From assembly GCF_040359615.1 (NCBI RefSeq), contig NZ_CP132942.1, forward strand, positions 4,464,001-4,528,000: 64,000 nucleotides of DNA, given 5' to 3'. The stretch's first letter is position 1, and each line of letters begins with the position of its first letter. The stretch is from Tunturibacter psychrotolerans (GTDB taxonomy: Bacteria > Acidobacteriota > Terriglobia > Terriglobales > Acidobacteriaceae). The translations under genes were made by a program, and so were the position numbers. Shown piece after piece: positions 6,869 to 16,721 of the stretch. The notes under the pieces were generated by a model. It ran no database searches, was not told the origin of the DNA, and saw only the letters and a list, made by a program, of their open reading frames with translations.

Positions 6869-8452
6869 TTAGCTAAGCACAGCACCAGCAGCAACCCCGG
6901 CAAGCTTCGCCGATTTCACCTTGTCCGAGATCATTCCTACAGCGCGCCGCGCACTCAACGCCGCACCCTCCTGCCATCCCACAATGTGGCTCGCCGTATC
7001 TCCGGCAAAGTAGATCGGCCCATCCGGTTGGATGATCACGTCATAACCGCTCTTTCCACCGCCGTAGCTGCTAATCCACGAGCCTTCGTTCCACGGCACG
7101 CGGCTCCATCCGCAAAACACAGGATTCATCAGATCTTTCCCATGCCCCGGATGAATCTTTTCGATCGATGCCCGCGATGCCGCAAACTTCTCCTCCAGCG
7201 TCAGGTTGTAAAACGGCGTATTCAGCTCATCCGAATAACCCGACACCACCACTCCCGTCGGGTGCATCAGCCGCGACGACGGATACCAGATCGGACTCGG
7301 CCCCTCCATCAGATACGACAGCCCGCCATAGATGTTGTAGTCCTGCTCCCAGAACCGTCTGCTCTCCCACGCAATCTTGTACCCCCCGCCCATCGTGCTC
7401 TCATCCACTGCCTTTCTGTACGGTTTCGAAAGGTCATTCGGTATCTTCTTCAGCATCGAAAACGGCAGCGCCGTAATGCAGTACGCAGCCTCTATCTGTT
7501 TCGTCGCTCCGCCCTGCGTATACGACACGCGAACACCGTTCGACGTCTTTCGAATCTCCGTCACCGGCGAGTTGTACTGAACAATCGGCCCCAGCGACTT
7601 CGCAAACGCATACGGTATTCGGTCCATTCCACCCACCGGCTGCATCATCGTCGCCTGCCAGTCAAAATTCTCTTCGATAAACAGGTCATACCAGAAGTCT
7701 TCATCCAACAGCACACGCATATCCAGCGGCACCTCCGGTATTCCCTCCTGTGCCCCTGCGCCAGGCGTCGTTTTATATCCCGCCCGGTCGGATCCAACAT
7801 ATGCGCCCTTGTCGTCGAGCGGTCCGTAGTACTTCAGAAACGCCGTCATCCGCTCGCGGTCTTCTTTGCTCAACTCCGAGTCAAGCGCCCCCTGTGCAAC
7901 ACACTTCGATAGCAGCTCCGACACATGCCCGCGCGTATCGTTGATAGCCTTCCTCTGCAGCACTGGCTTGCCGCCATTCGCCCGGTCGTTCTGCAGAAGC
8001 GTGGAGCGCGACGTATTAATCTCCACCTCCAGCGGAACGCCGAGCTCCCTACAATACCCCAGCATCGTCAGGTGAATGCTCGGCAGCCGCGCCGGTCCAA
8101 GGTTTTGATAGTTCCCCTCTTCCCACTTAATCGCTTGCTTCGACCCATCGCAGAAACAAACCTCCACGCCGGCCCTGCCCGTCCAGTTGCGTCCACCCGG
8201 CCGTTCGCGCGCCTCCAGCACTGTCACGTCATACCCAAGCTTTCGCAGCTCATAGGCTGAAACCAGGCCACCGATCCCACCGCCGAGCACCACCACCTTC
8301 ACGCCCTTGCCCACACCCGCCGCCGCCTGAATCTCCTCGGCCTGCACGCCCTTCATCGGCATCAGCCCCAGCGACTGCATCGTTGCAAACGCGGCACTAT
8401 AGCCACCCACCTGCCCTACTCGCATCAAAAAATCACGCCGCGAAATTCCCAT
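6869..8452 (-). CDS. Tat-exported flavin amine/L-amino-acid oxidase
   Basis: A 527-residue flavoprotein of the monoamine oxidase/L-amino-acid oxidase family. The twin-arginine signal SRRDFLMRVGQVGG at residues 4-17 predicts export in folded, FAD-loaded form. The FAD-binding motif VVVLGGGIGGLVSAYEL is at about 54-70, followed by VTVLEARERPGGRNWT. The C-terminal FAD motif GPIYFAGDTASH is near residue 490. The reaction would be oxidation of an amine or amino acid to an imine with H2O2. ATG 8452 is favoured because it puts the twin arginine at the N terminus and has a GGTGGAG-like site. It is the first gene of an operon with the exported RidA and is divergent from a TetR regulator. Confidence 0.88.
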   Translation of the reverse strand: MGISRRDFLMRVGQVGGYSAAFATMQSLGLMPMKGVQAEEIQAAAGVGKGVKVVVLGGGIGGLVSAYELRKLGYDVTVLEARERPGGRNWTGRAGVEVCFCDGSKQAIKWEEGNYQNLGPARLPSIHLTMLGYCRELGVPLEVEINTSRSTLLQNDRANGGKPVLQRKAINDTRGHVSELLSKCVAQGALDSELSKEDRERMTAFLKYYGPLDDKGAYVGSDRAGYKTTPGAGAQEGIPEVPLDMRVLLDEDFWYDLFIEENFDWQATMMQPVGGMDRIPYAFAKSLGPIVQYNSPVTEIRKTSNGVRVSYTQGGATKQIEAAYCITALPFSMLKKIPNDLSKPYRKAVDESTMGGGYKIAWESRRFWEQDYNIYGGLSYLMEGPSPIWYPSSRLMHPTGVVVSGYSDELNTPFYNLTLEEKFAASRASIEKIHPGHGKDLMNPVFCGWSRVPWNEGSWISSYGGGKSGYDVIIQPDGPIYFAGDTASHIVGWQEGAALSARRAVGMISDKVKSAKLAGVAAGAVLS

Positions 8453-8694
8453 CACTCCACCTCTTTCTTCTGACGAATTAAAATCCCAATACGTCTGCAA
8501 AAGAACGAACATTCCGATACAACGGAAAAGAATGGAAGCTCCGCCAAAGACATTGCGGAAGCCGCATATCCTGAAGCACGGAACTGAAAAATCTGGTTTT
8601 TTGAAAGATGTGTTTACTCTATCGCAAAACTTCCTCGCCAGTCAGCAAATTTCACCAGCAGACGGATCGCTCCCTCTATCCACAGATCACAATC

Positions 8695-8708
8695 ATGACG
8701 ATCGTCAT
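8695..8708. promoter_or_regulatory. Palindromic operator candidate
   Basis: The perfect 14-base palindrome ATGACGATCGTCAT lies in the 296-base divergent region (8453-8748), 41 bases before the tetR start. It is the most symmetric site there and a good candidate for TetR control of both the regulator and the oxidase-ridA operon. Confidence 0.55.
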
Positions 8709-8748
8709 AAAATAAAATACGAACTTAGATCCCCGAGGTACGAACCAG

Positions 8749-9384
8749 ATGAGAGTAAGCCGCGCCCAAGCCGCAGAGAATCGGGAGCGAATCCTTGAAG
8801 TCGCCGCCAGACTCTTTCGAGAGCGAGGAATCGACGGCATCGGCGTCGCCGATCTCATGAAGAGCGCAGGCCTCACCCATGGCGGCTTCTACGGCCACTT
8901 CAAGTCGAAAGAAGATCTCGTCGCCCAGGCCTGCGGACGCGCCGTTCAAAAGATGCGCGACAACTGGATCAAAGCAATCGAGCAGACCGGTGGCGATCCC
9001 ATCCGTGCGCTCACGGGCACCTACCTCTCCGCCAAACATCGCGACAATGCCGGTCGAGGCTGCACCCTGGCCGCTCTGGGTTCAGAGATCGCCCGGCAAA
9101 GCACCGCCGTCCGCCACAACGTAACCGAGGAACTCAAGCCCTTCATCGATTACCTGTCCGAAATCGTTGAGGGCAACTCCGCCAGCATCCGCCGCGAGCG
9201 AGCCATCGCACTCCACGCAAGCCTCGTCGGCGCCATCGTCATCGCTCGCGCTGTGGACGACGACACCTTGGCCAATGAAACTCTTCGCGCCGTCACTAAC
9301 GTCATCCGAAGCACCAGCACCCCACGCGCACCAAGAGGCAAGAAGGGAACCACCCCTCGGACTCCACGCGCGACAAAAGCATAG
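8749..9384 (+). CDS. TetR-family regulator with basic C-terminal tail
   Basis: A 211-residue TetR/AcrR repressor. The DNA-binding domain is textbook: RERILEVAARLFRERGIDGI, then VADLMKSAGLTHGGFYGHF and KSKEDLV. The ligand domain follows the pattern of AcrR-like proteins with RGCTLAALGSEIARQ. The last ~25 residues are unusual: STPRAPRGKKGTTPRTPRAT, a Pro/Arg/Lys-rich tail resembling AT-hook or histone-H1-like tails, which could add nonspecific DNA affinity. The gene is divergent from the exported amine oxidase operon and a palindrome lies between them, so local control is likely. No terminator is evident after it. Confidence 0.87.
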   Translation: MRVSRAQAAENRERILEVAARLFRERGIDGIGVADLMKSAGLTHGGFYGHFKSKEDLVAQACGRAVQKMRDNWIKAIEQTGGDPIRALTGTYLSAKHRDNAGRGCTLAALGSEIARQSTAVRHNVTEELKPFIDYLSEIVEGNSASIRRERAIALHASLVGAIVIARAVDDDTLANETLRAVTNVIRSTSTPRAPRGKKGTTPRTPRATKA

Positions 9385-9751
9385 TCTGCTCAACCGCAGT
9401 TCCGCTTCAAAGACATCGGAATTCTGTCAAGCCCTCAGACCACGCATCTCTCTGCAAATAAGAGAGATCCGCGTGGCGTATTAGTTAGACGCCGACAGCT
9501 ATACTGGAATAGAAGAACACCGAGACCCGGCAGACGGCCGGGTATCCTCATTTAAGCCAGATAACTCCTTTGATTAGACGAATTTGCCCGTAAGCCATTT
9601 AGAATGACGATTTTGCGCACCCATTGTTACCGCAAACACCTGAAAATAAGTGGCTTAGCCAAGGGTATCCCAGGGGGGGCACCCCCCCCAACCCCTGACA
9701 AATCAACGCGAGGCAACATATAAGATAGGAGCAATTGAGAGCGAGGTCACC
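9385..9751. other. Non-coding region with two GC-rich hairpins
   Basis: No gene is seen in these 367 bases. One hairpin, ACCCGGC (9525-9531) / GCCGGGT (9537-9543), has a 5-base loop. A second is a run of seven G's then CA then eight C's (9673-9689), just before the next gene. The octamer GGGTATCC occurs near both, at about 9540 and 9663. The region probably holds the promoter and 5' leader of the gene at 9752. Confidence 0.5.
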
Positions 9752-10963
9752 ATGGCTTCTTCCACCTTCCCGACTCCCTACGCTGATAAGCAAACCAGCA
9801 CGCTGGTTGTGTCGAAGACTTGGAGTGTTCCCTGGTACATCTGGTGGGGCGCTCTCGCCGTCACCTCCGCCTCCATCGGCGGAGCCTGGGATGTCTCCTG
9901 GCATCGCTCCATAGGCCGCGACACCTTCTGGACACCCGCTCACATGGCCATCTATGCCTGTGGCGTTCTGGCCGCGATTATCTGCGGCTATCTCATGCTG
10001 GCCAACACCTTCGGGCGCTCCTCCTCGAGCCTCCGCGCCGCTTCGGTAAACGTTCTCGGCTTCCGCGCCCCGCTCGGAGCCTTCATCGCCGCCTGGGGTG
10101 GCATAGCAATGATCACCTCAGCCCCGTTCGACAACTGGTGGCACGCCGCTTACGGTCTCGACGTAAAAATTGTCAGCCCACCCCACACCCTGCTGATTCT
10201 AGGCATTCGCGGCGTCGGAGTCGGCGTACTCTTTCTCATCCTCGCCGCGATGAATCGCTGCGCAGTCGAAGGATCACAGCCCAACGAACACACCTTCAAG
10301 ACGCTGCAGCGCCTCTTGCTCTACATCGGCGGTCTCTTCGTCACGGGCCAGATGTTCTTCCTGATCGAGTACACCTGGGACGTTCAGCTGCACTCAGCCT
10401 CCGCCTACATCGCAATGGGAATCGGTCTGCCGGTAGTCTTCGCCATGCTCTCCCAAGCCTCGCGGTACAAGTGGGCCGCCACCTCAGCCGCGATGGTCTA
10501 CATGTTCTTCGCCATCGCGGAGATTCTCATTCTTCCTCTCTTCCCCGCGCAGCCGAAGCTCGGCCCCGTCTTCTATCCCGTCACCCACATGGTCCCGGCG
10601 AAGTTCCCCGTCCTCATCTTCGCTCCCGCGCTCGCACTCGATCTCCTCTGGCAGCGAACCCGTAGCTGGAAACCATGGATGGTAGCTCTAGCCTCCGGCT
10701 TCCTCTTCATGGCGGTCTTGTTCCTCGTCGAGTGGCCATTCGCAAGCTTCCTGCTCTCCAAAGCATCCGAGAATCGCTTCTTCGGCACCATCTACTTCGA
10801 TTACAACTCACGTCCCGACGGCTACGATCGCCTGCGTCTCTTCTTCAACCCCGACCAAGGCACCGTACTGTTTGGTGGGCTGCTGCGTGCGGCAATCTAC
10901 GGCTCCATCGGAACCTGGATCGGCCTGAGCTTCGGACGCTGGATGCGGAGCGTGCAACGGTGA
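9752..10963 (+). CDS. Polytopic membrane protein, unknown function
   Basis: A 403-residue membrane protein with about nine to ten predicted spans. It begins with a short polar segment, then SVPWYIWWGALAVTSASIGG. Conserved-looking polar residues sit in or near membrane segments: GAWDVSWHRSIGRDTFWTPAH, FDNWWHAAYG and SPPHTLLILG. These histidines and aromatics recall metal- or haem-handling membrane proteins, but I cannot name the family. The stop codon overlaps the start of the next gene (GTGA, 10960-10963), so translation of the two is coupled and the products probably work together at the membrane. Confidence 0.72.
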   Translation: MASSTFPTPYADKQTSTLVVSKTWSVPWYIWWGALAVTSASIGGAWDVSWHRSIGRDTFWTPAHMAIYACGVLAAIICGYLMLANTFGRSSSSLRAASVNVLGFRAPLGAFIAAWGGIAMITSAPFDNWWHAAYGLDVKIVSPPHTLLILGIRGVGVGVLFLILAAMNRCAVEGSQPNEHTFKTLQRLLLYIGGLFVTGQMFFLIEYTWDVQLHSASAYIAMGIGLPVVFAMLSQASRYKWAATSAAMVYMFFAIAEILILPLFPAQPKLGPVFYPVTHMVPAKFPVLIFAPALALDLLWQRTRSWKPWMVALASGFLFMAVLFLVEWPFASFLLSKASENRFFGTIYFDYNSRPDGYDRLRLFFNPDQGTVLFGGLLRAAIYGSIGTWIGLSFGRWMRSVQR

Positions 10964-12465
10964 AGTCTTCGTCCAAGCCAATTAGCGTCCTCCTGCTCCT
11001 CTTGCTCTGCGCCTTCATCGCTACTCCGCGAGCCCATGCACACGTAGGAAGCAAGGATGTCTTCGAGCAGGTCGATGCAGGCCCCTACAAACTCTTCGTC
11101 ACCATTCGCACACCAACCGTCATTCCAGGTGTTGCAACGGTAGAAGTACGTTCAAGCGGCGCGACCGTCAAGAACATCCACATCACGCCCCTTCCCATCA
11201 CAGGCGAAGCGTCGAAGCATCCTCCCACGTCCGATCCAATGACCAACTCCACCGCCGACCCGGCATTCTTCACCGGCAGCATCTGGATGATGGCTTCCGG
11301 CTCCTGGCAGGTCCGCTTCGAGATCGCAGGAGACGCCGGCGATCAAGCCGTCTCGGTTCCAGTACCCGCTGTCGCTCTCTCGACGCTGAAGATGCAACAC
11401 GGCCTCGGCATCACGCTCGGGATCCTTGGTCTCTTCCTGGTTGTCAGCATGGCCGGTATCGTCGCAGCGGCAGTCCGTGACGCTCGCCTGGAACCAGGCG
11501 CCATTCCGTCTCCAAACCGCAGACGCAGAACCATTCTCGCTACTGCAGGCAGCCTCGTGAGCATGGCTCTCCTGCTCTGGGGAGGCGCGGCCTGGTGGAA
11601 CGTCGAGGCAGCCAGCTACGCGCTCGATGTCTATCATCCCATGTCAGTGATGCCGTCACTCTCAGGCAATCTCCTCGATCTCAACGTGCAGTCTTACGAC
11701 GGAGGCAAGGAGCGAACCTTCCGCTCCAACAAGGACTTCCTTCCCGACCATGGACATCTGATGCATCTCTACGCCATTCGAGAGCCGGAGATGGATGCGG
11801 TCTTCCATCTGCATCCTGCACTCGCCTCCGCAGGAGACTTCCGTATCTCGCTGCCCACGATGCCAGCCGGCACCTACAAGCTCTACGGCGATATCGTTCA
11901 CGCGAACGGCTTCCCCGAAACACTCGTCTCGACCATCACCGTTCCAGCCGATATGCCAGGCGGACCGCTCGGCGCAGACGACGCAAGCGGATCTCCGCCG
12001 CCGCTCAGCCAGAGCCCACTCGGCAATTCATACAAACTGCCCGATGAATACGTTATGGTTTGGGATCGTCCCTCTGCCGTCAGCGCGAACACCGCGTACG
12101 CCTTCCGTTTTCATCTACTTGATGCAAACGGAAAGCCCGCAACGGACGTACAGCCCTACATGGGCATGGCTGGTCATGCTGCATTCGTCAAGACAGACGG
12201 TACCGTCTTTGCTCATACTCATCCCGAGGGTTCAGCGGCGATGGCTGCACTCATGCTCGCCAACGATAACACCGCTAGCCACGCGAGCAACCACGAGCCG
12301 ATGAATGGCGCTATGGGCATGGATATGACTGCTCATAACGAACCGCTCTCAAACACGGTCGAGTTCCCATACGGATTTCCGTCCTCAGGCCCTTACCGAA
12401 TCTTCGTCCAGATGAAACATGGAACGACGATCGAGACCGGAGTCTTCGACGTCGTCGTCCCATAA
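10960..12465 (+). CDS. Exported His/Met-rich protein, CopC/YtkA-like, two membrane spans
   Basis: A 501-residue protein from GTG 10960. It has a signal peptide (ISVLLLLLLCAFIATPRAHA), then a beta-sandwich-like N domain (HVGSKDVFEQVDAGPYKLFV) resembling YtkA/FixH or CopC-type domains. Two hydrophobic segments follow (~residues 147-168 and 183-204). The C-terminal half has two similar modules with histidine clusters: DHGHLMHLYAIRE with FHLHP, and MGMAGHAAFV with FAHTHPEG. A Met/His stretch (NGAMGMDMTAH) and MKHGT come later. This points to copper or another soft metal in the periplasm, by inference. The GTG start overlaps the upstream stop and has GGAG nine bases before it. Longer in-frame starts upstream would lie inside the preceding gene. 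Confidence 0.72.
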   Translation: MKSSSKPISVLLLLLLCAFIATPRAHAHVGSKDVFEQVDAGPYKLFVTIRTPTVIPGVATVEVRSSGATVKNIHITPLPITGEASKHPPTSDPMTNSTADPAFFTGSIWMMASGSWQVRFEIAGDAGDQAVSVPVPAVALSTLKMQHGLGITLGILGLFLVVSMAGIVAAAVRDARLEPGAIPSPNRRRRTILATAGSLVSMALLLWGGAAWWNVEAASYALDVYHPMSVMPSLSGNLLDLNVQSYDGGKERTFRSNKDFLPDHGHLMHLYAIREPEMDAVFHLHPALASAGDFRISLPTMPAGTYKLYGDIVHANGFPETLVSTITVPADMPGGPLGADDASGSPPPLSQSPLGNSYKLPDEYVMVWDRPSAVSANTAYAFRFHLLDANGKPATDVQPYMGMAGHAAFVKTDGTVFAHTHPEGSAAMAALMLANDNTASHASNHEPMNGAMGMDMTAHNEPLSNTVEFPYGFPSSGPYRIFVQMKHGTTIETGVFDVVVP

Positions 12466-12493
12466 TCACGCGCTGAGCGATTCCCGAGAACGG

Positions 12494-15400
12494 TTAGAAG
12501 TTCAAGCGTAATTGGAACTCCGTAGTCCGCGGTCCACCTATATCCGATGTACCCGAACCGCGCTGGACACGATTCAGATCGTGGTCTGCGAAGCCGTTCG
12601 GACCGTTCAGCAAACCACTCAGTGCGCCGCCCTGTGCAGTCGTCGTATTTGCCAACGTACCGTCGATGTAGTCTCTAAAGTTCGAGAAGTTGCCAATGTT
12701 ATAAAACGCGATCCCAGGCACCAACGACATTCCCTCCCGCACACGACTTAGACGAATCGGATACGAGACACTCACATCAAGGTTGCGATAATAGACGTTT
12801 TCTGGACCGTTCGCTTCCGGTACTTGAGAAATCGGCTGCTGGGTTCCAGATAGAGCTGACAGCTGTCCCGGAGTAAAGAGCCCGGCCGTAATCAGCGCCT
12901 GACCCGCAGGAGTAAACTGACCGGCCTGGGTTGCGTTGTACTGAGAGATCAACTTGTTAAGATTATTTCCTTTGTACTGATGCATGAATGCTCCAGGCTG
13001 CGTCCCTGGCACGATGTCGCCGATCGTTCCATCGCCAGTCACATCGGACTGGAAGATGCCACCAACAGCACTACCGCTGGTTCCTCCGTTGTCTAGGTAT
13101 AAATTAGTCGCCGCCGGGGAGAAGAAGTGACCGATGATACCGATCTGCGGGCCATACTTCAACGTCGCCGATCCGCCGAATGAGATCTCGTGAGTGTGGT
13201 CCAGCCCACTTCGACCGATGTATGCAGTCGGATTGTCATAGTCGTAAGACGGCGAGGAGAAGAACTGATCCCCTACACCCGTATTCCCGTTGTTTGTCGC
13301 CGGGTTTGCCGTAGATACCGCACGCGAAAAAGAATACGAGATCTGAAGATTGGAACTCATCACGCCAGGAACCGGATGTGCTTTCTGCTCTCGGAAGACC
13401 ACCTGCAGCGCATCGTAACCTGATCTACCGGCAGGAAATAGAAAGAGCCCCTGCCCCAAATTTGGATTGAAGCCTGGGAACGCCGCTCCAGTAGCCACCG
13501 TCAGACCGTTGTACGACGCAGGGTTGCTATTGAGAAAGGTATTTCCCGAGTCAAGACCGCTCGTTGCAAAGTCAGCGATCTGCGCTCCTGCTGCGATTGC
13601 GCAGGTGATCGCTGCGGAACTATATCCGCCGGCGCAGTGGAAAGAGCTAGTGGTTGTAGCAATCGCGTTCTGGGCTGCTGCGGTGTTCAGAGTGCGTGCC
13701 GCGCCTACGCGGTTTACATCAATCTGCTGAGCAATCTTTAGAGTTGAATTGTGCACGTAGTCAACCGATAGAATGCCGCCCTTGAAGATTTCGCGCTGTA
13801 TCCCACCGTTGTACTGCTCCGAGTACGGGGTCCGATAAGGGGCCGCATACGCACCAACTATCGTCAGGGTATTCCCAACATACTGGCCGTTGCTGGCGGG
13901 ACCGACCGATTTCGTCACCTGCTGAAACAGATTTTGAAGATTAATGAAATGCTGACCTGCCTGACTCAACGGCTCAGTACAGATGTTGGCAATGGAAACG
14001 CCACCATCGCTAGTGACCACAGATCCGTCCGGCAATGTCAACGAATTCGTTCCACCGCAGACACTGTGGTTTGTGTCGTTGAATAGCCCCGTTTTGATCA
14101 GAGCCTGACGTGAGTTGGTAGTGTTGTTGAATACATCACCCTCATAAAAGATTCCGAAGGCCGCGCGTACAACGGTCTTATGATCACCAGGACTGAAAGC
14201 GAACCCAAGCTGAGGACCGAAGTTTGCGTAGGGCTGGTGAATCTTCTTCCCCAGTCCAGGCTGAAACTGATCGAAGAGTGGCGCACTACCGGAGCAAGGA
14301 GCAGGCGTCAGCGTCACATCGGAGCAGAGAGGAGTCGGTAGATCCTGGTTGGCCCGATCCGTATCGACACTCCATCGGACACCGGCTGTAAGCGTGAAGC
14401 TCGGAGTAATCTTCCAGTTGTCGGAGACGTAAGCACCTTCGCGCCAATCTTGGACCCCGCCGCCTGGTAGATCAAAGCCGGGGTTCTCCGTGAAAAAGCC
14501 CTGGCCGTTACCGAACAACACAGTGGCCGCATAGTATCCATTCAATGGATCTGAGGGGCACGGACCTGGAGTTCCGCTTCCGCAATTAGCAAGTTCGGTA
14601 GACGCCGTGAGCGATGCTCGAGGAGCCAAGCCAAGGAAACTCGCGAAGCCTCCGCCAAGAATACGATTGAGACTATATCCATAACGAATCAGATGTGAGC
14701 TCTTCGTCCAGCTTCCGTCATAGCGAAACTGCTTATCCGACTGGAAAGTCTGCTGAGGCGAATCAATATTTGGTCCCGAGAAAAGCCCGGCTGTCTTAAG
14801 GCGGAAATTCAATCCAGGGAATCCGTTATAGACACTGCTGTTTCCCGTCGTACCGTCAATGAGGAGATTGTGAAACTTCTCGTAGCTGCCTCGGAAAGAA
14901 TGAGTGAAGTGCCCCGTCGTGAAGTCAGCTCCGCCGGCAAGACCTGGCGTGTTATCGCGGTTGTTGTATATCTCGTAGCCGGCACCGAAGTTGGAGCTGG
15001 AACTGTTTACGTCGTAGTTAGCACGAGCGAAGAAGTGCACGCCCTTCGGTGCGTCGTAATCCAGACGAGCCGTCGAGTAGGTTTCCCTGTATGGAGAAGG
15101 AATAGTTGGGAAGGCTGCTTGAATTGTGGAGAACAGAGGAGCCATTGTGATAGAAACCGGGGACTCCTGTTTGATGCGTTCGGCGTTTGCGAAGAAGAAT
15201 AGCTTGTTCTTGATGATGGGTCCGCCAATACTCCCACCGAACTGGTTCCGTTGGAACGGTGTGTCGATACCACCTGCCGTTCTTGCAAAAAGCGCGCTGT
15301 GATCCTGAAAGTTATAGAAAGCCTGACCATGAAATCCGTTGGTTCCGGAGTTCGTGGACACCAAAACCTGACCGGTAGAAGTTACCTCGCCTGAAACGTC

Positions 15401-16078
15401 CTGTGTCGAGCGGTTCAATTGGAAGTCACCGATCGCGCCTTGCGACACATTAAAGATGGTTGTCCCTACGTTCTCGTCAGTGATGTCCTGGCCGTCAAGA
15501 AGAATGCGTGTCGTGCGGCCGGAAACACCGCTTGTCGAAATCGCAGAGTAGCCAGCTTTCGTTGGATCGAACGATTCCCCGCTCTGAAGGATTACCCCTG
15601 GTTCGATCTGGGCAAGATCGAGAAAGTTGCGGCCGTTAACCGGCAATGAATCGATCTGATCCTTCGTAATAACGTCGCTGACACCAGCCTGATCGGTATT
15701 GATCTGAAGTGCGCCTGCGTTTACCTCGACAGTCTCGCTTGAGGAACCGACGATTAGTTTGAAATTTCCGCTGGTTGCTGTACCAGTGCGAACAACAGTC
15801 TTCACCGTAAGCTTCTGAAATCCTGCAGCGTCCACAGTCACCGTGTAAGGCCCAGGAGTCAATGGCCCGATGCTATAGAAACCGCTGCCATCGGTCTTCA
15901 AGGTCTTTGAAGAGTTGGTGTCATTTCCAATGATTATGACCACGGCATCGGGCACGATTGCTCCCGTATTGTCTGTGATCGTGCCTTGGATTGATCCCCC
16001 GTTGACTGAGATCGCCTGCCCTTGTCCGATCACCGCAGTCACGAAAAAGAGTGCTATCACCCTTAATAGAGTCTTCAT
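12494..16078 (-). CDS. Oar-like TonB-dependent receptor with carboxypeptidase-regulatory domain
   Basis: A 1194-residue outer-membrane receptor. It has a signal peptide (MKTLLRVIALFFVTAVIGQGQA), a CarboxypepD_reg-like beta-sandwich (SIQGTITDNTGAIVPDAVV ... GFYSIGPLTPGPYTVTV), a plug domain (QIDSLPVNGRNFLDLAQIEPG) and a long beta-barrel ending in a terminal phenylalanine (TEFQLRLNF), the usual BAM signal. This is the common acidobacterial Oar-type architecture, probably importing oligosaccharides or other large nutrients by TonB. No SusD-like partner or substrate enzyme is adjacent, so the ligand cannot be inferred. ATG 16078 is chosen because AGGAG lies just upstream and it gives a proper signal peptide. 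It is convergent with the preceding gene, with a 28-base gap and no obvious hairpin. Confidence 0.92.
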   Translation of the reverse strand: MKTLLRVIALFFVTAVIGQGQAISVNGGSIQGTITDNTGAIVPDAVVIIIGNDTNSSKTLKTDGSGFYSIGPLTPGPYTVTVDAAGFQKLTVKTVVRTGTATSGNFKLIVGSSSETVEVNAGALQINTDQAGVSDVITKDQIDSLPVNGRNFLDLAQIEPGVILQSGESFDPTKAGYSAISTSGVSGRTTRILLDGQDITDENVGTTIFNVSQGAIGDFQLNRSTQDVSGEVTSTGQVLVSTNSGTNGFHGQAFYNFQDHSALFARTAGGIDTPFQRNQFGGSIGGPIIKNKLFFFANAERIKQESPVSITMAPLFSTIQAAFPTIPSPYRETYSTARLDYDAPKGVHFFARANYDVNSSSSNFGAGYEIYNNRDNTPGLAGGADFTTGHFTHSFRGSYEKFHNLLIDGTTGNSSVYNGFPGLNFRLKTAGLFSGPNIDSPQQTFQSDKQFRYDGSWTKSSHLIRYGYSLNRILGGGFASFLGLAPRASLTASTELANCGSGTPGPCPSDPLNGYYAATVLFGNGQGFFTENPGFDLPGGGVQDWREGAYVSDNWKITPSFTLTAGVRWSVDTDRANQDLPTPLCSDVTLTPAPCSGSAPLFDQFQPGLGKKIHQPYANFGPQLGFAFSPGDHKTVVRAAFGIFYEGDVFNNTTNSRQALIKTGLFNDTNHSVCGGTNSLTLPDGSVVTSDGGVSIANICTEPLSQAGQHFINLQNLFQQVTKSVGPASNGQYVGNTLTIVGAYAAPYRTPYSEQYNGGIQREIFKGGILSVDYVHNSTLKIAQQIDVNRVGAARTLNTAAAQNAIATTTSSFHCAGGYSSAAITCAIAAGAQIADFATSGLDSGNTFLNSNPASYNGLTVATGAAFPGFNPNLGQGLFLFPAGRSGYDALQVVFREQKAHPVPGVMSSNLQISYSFSRAVSTANPATNNGNTGVGDQFFSSPSYDYDNPTAYIGRSGLDHTHEISFGGSATLKYGPQIGIIGHFFSPAATNLYLDNGGTSGSAVGGIFQSDVTGDGTIGDIVPGTQPGAFMHQYKGNNLNKLISQYNATQAGQFTPAGQALITAGLFTPGQLSALSGTQQPISQVPEANGPENVYYRNLDVSVSYPIRLSRVREGMSLVPGIAFYNIGNFSNFRDYIDGTLANTTTAQGGALSGLLNGPNGFADHDLNRVQRGSGTSDIGGPRTTEFQLRLNF

Positions 16079-16721
16079 GGTTTGTCTCCTGTGCCTCGCA
16101 AAGTCATCAATGCGACATCGCGATGCATGATCGCGAGTCGACAACTATATTTCAGGTCGACCTTCGCCAATCGAATTGCAATTGACGCGGTCGTTTTAGT
16201 TAGGCATGGGTTCCACCAGATCCATTCGTGAATGAGTGTGGTAAGCGGCCAAAGTTGGTCGCACCTTACCCGTCGCTTCACGCACTGAGGAGTTCCGATC
16301 CGAGATGGAACAGATTGGAATCACGCCTGGGTTTTATTTATCCGACGTTCAACGCTGTGAGGGTGGAACTTGTTCTAACGCGCTGACAATATAGATGGTT
16401 GAATCTTCCGAAGAACAGCGGACCATTCAAAATCTTCCCTTCGGTCTTGGGAGACTTGACGAGACAGGCTCGCATCGAAAGTTGGGAAATCCAAACTCGC
16501 AACACCCTGTTAGCCACAAACTACTCGAAATAATCTAATCGTTACTTCGTAGAATTGACTTTAGGGGAAAGAGTATGGGACTGCTATGGCCACTTCTAAA
16601 AAATTTTGCATAGCCACTCTTTACTGTCTTAAGTTTAAAAGCGATGCATGGATCCTGCGAAGCCCTTTTGCCCGAAAGTAGCGTTCGAACCCAGTCCCTG
16701 GCCTTCCCAAATAGCCTCCAA
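16079..16721. other. Intergenic region, nothing recognised
   Basis: These 643 bases lie between the TonB receptor start and the phosphatase stop, both on the - strand. They should hold the receptor promoter. Base composition drops noticeably in GC compared with the left flank from about here onward. I see no gene, RNA or strong hairpin. Confidence 0.5.

Noticed and set aside
6479..7912. Long + strand open frame opposite the ridA-oxidase operon
   Set aside because: Low-complexity Arg/Pro/His-rich translation typical of the antisense of a GC-rich gene; the - strand genes have clear domains.
10675..10959. Upstream extension of the His/Met-rich protein
   Set aside because: It lies wholly within the preceding membrane-protein gene and lacks a signal peptide; GTG 10960 gives a proper one.
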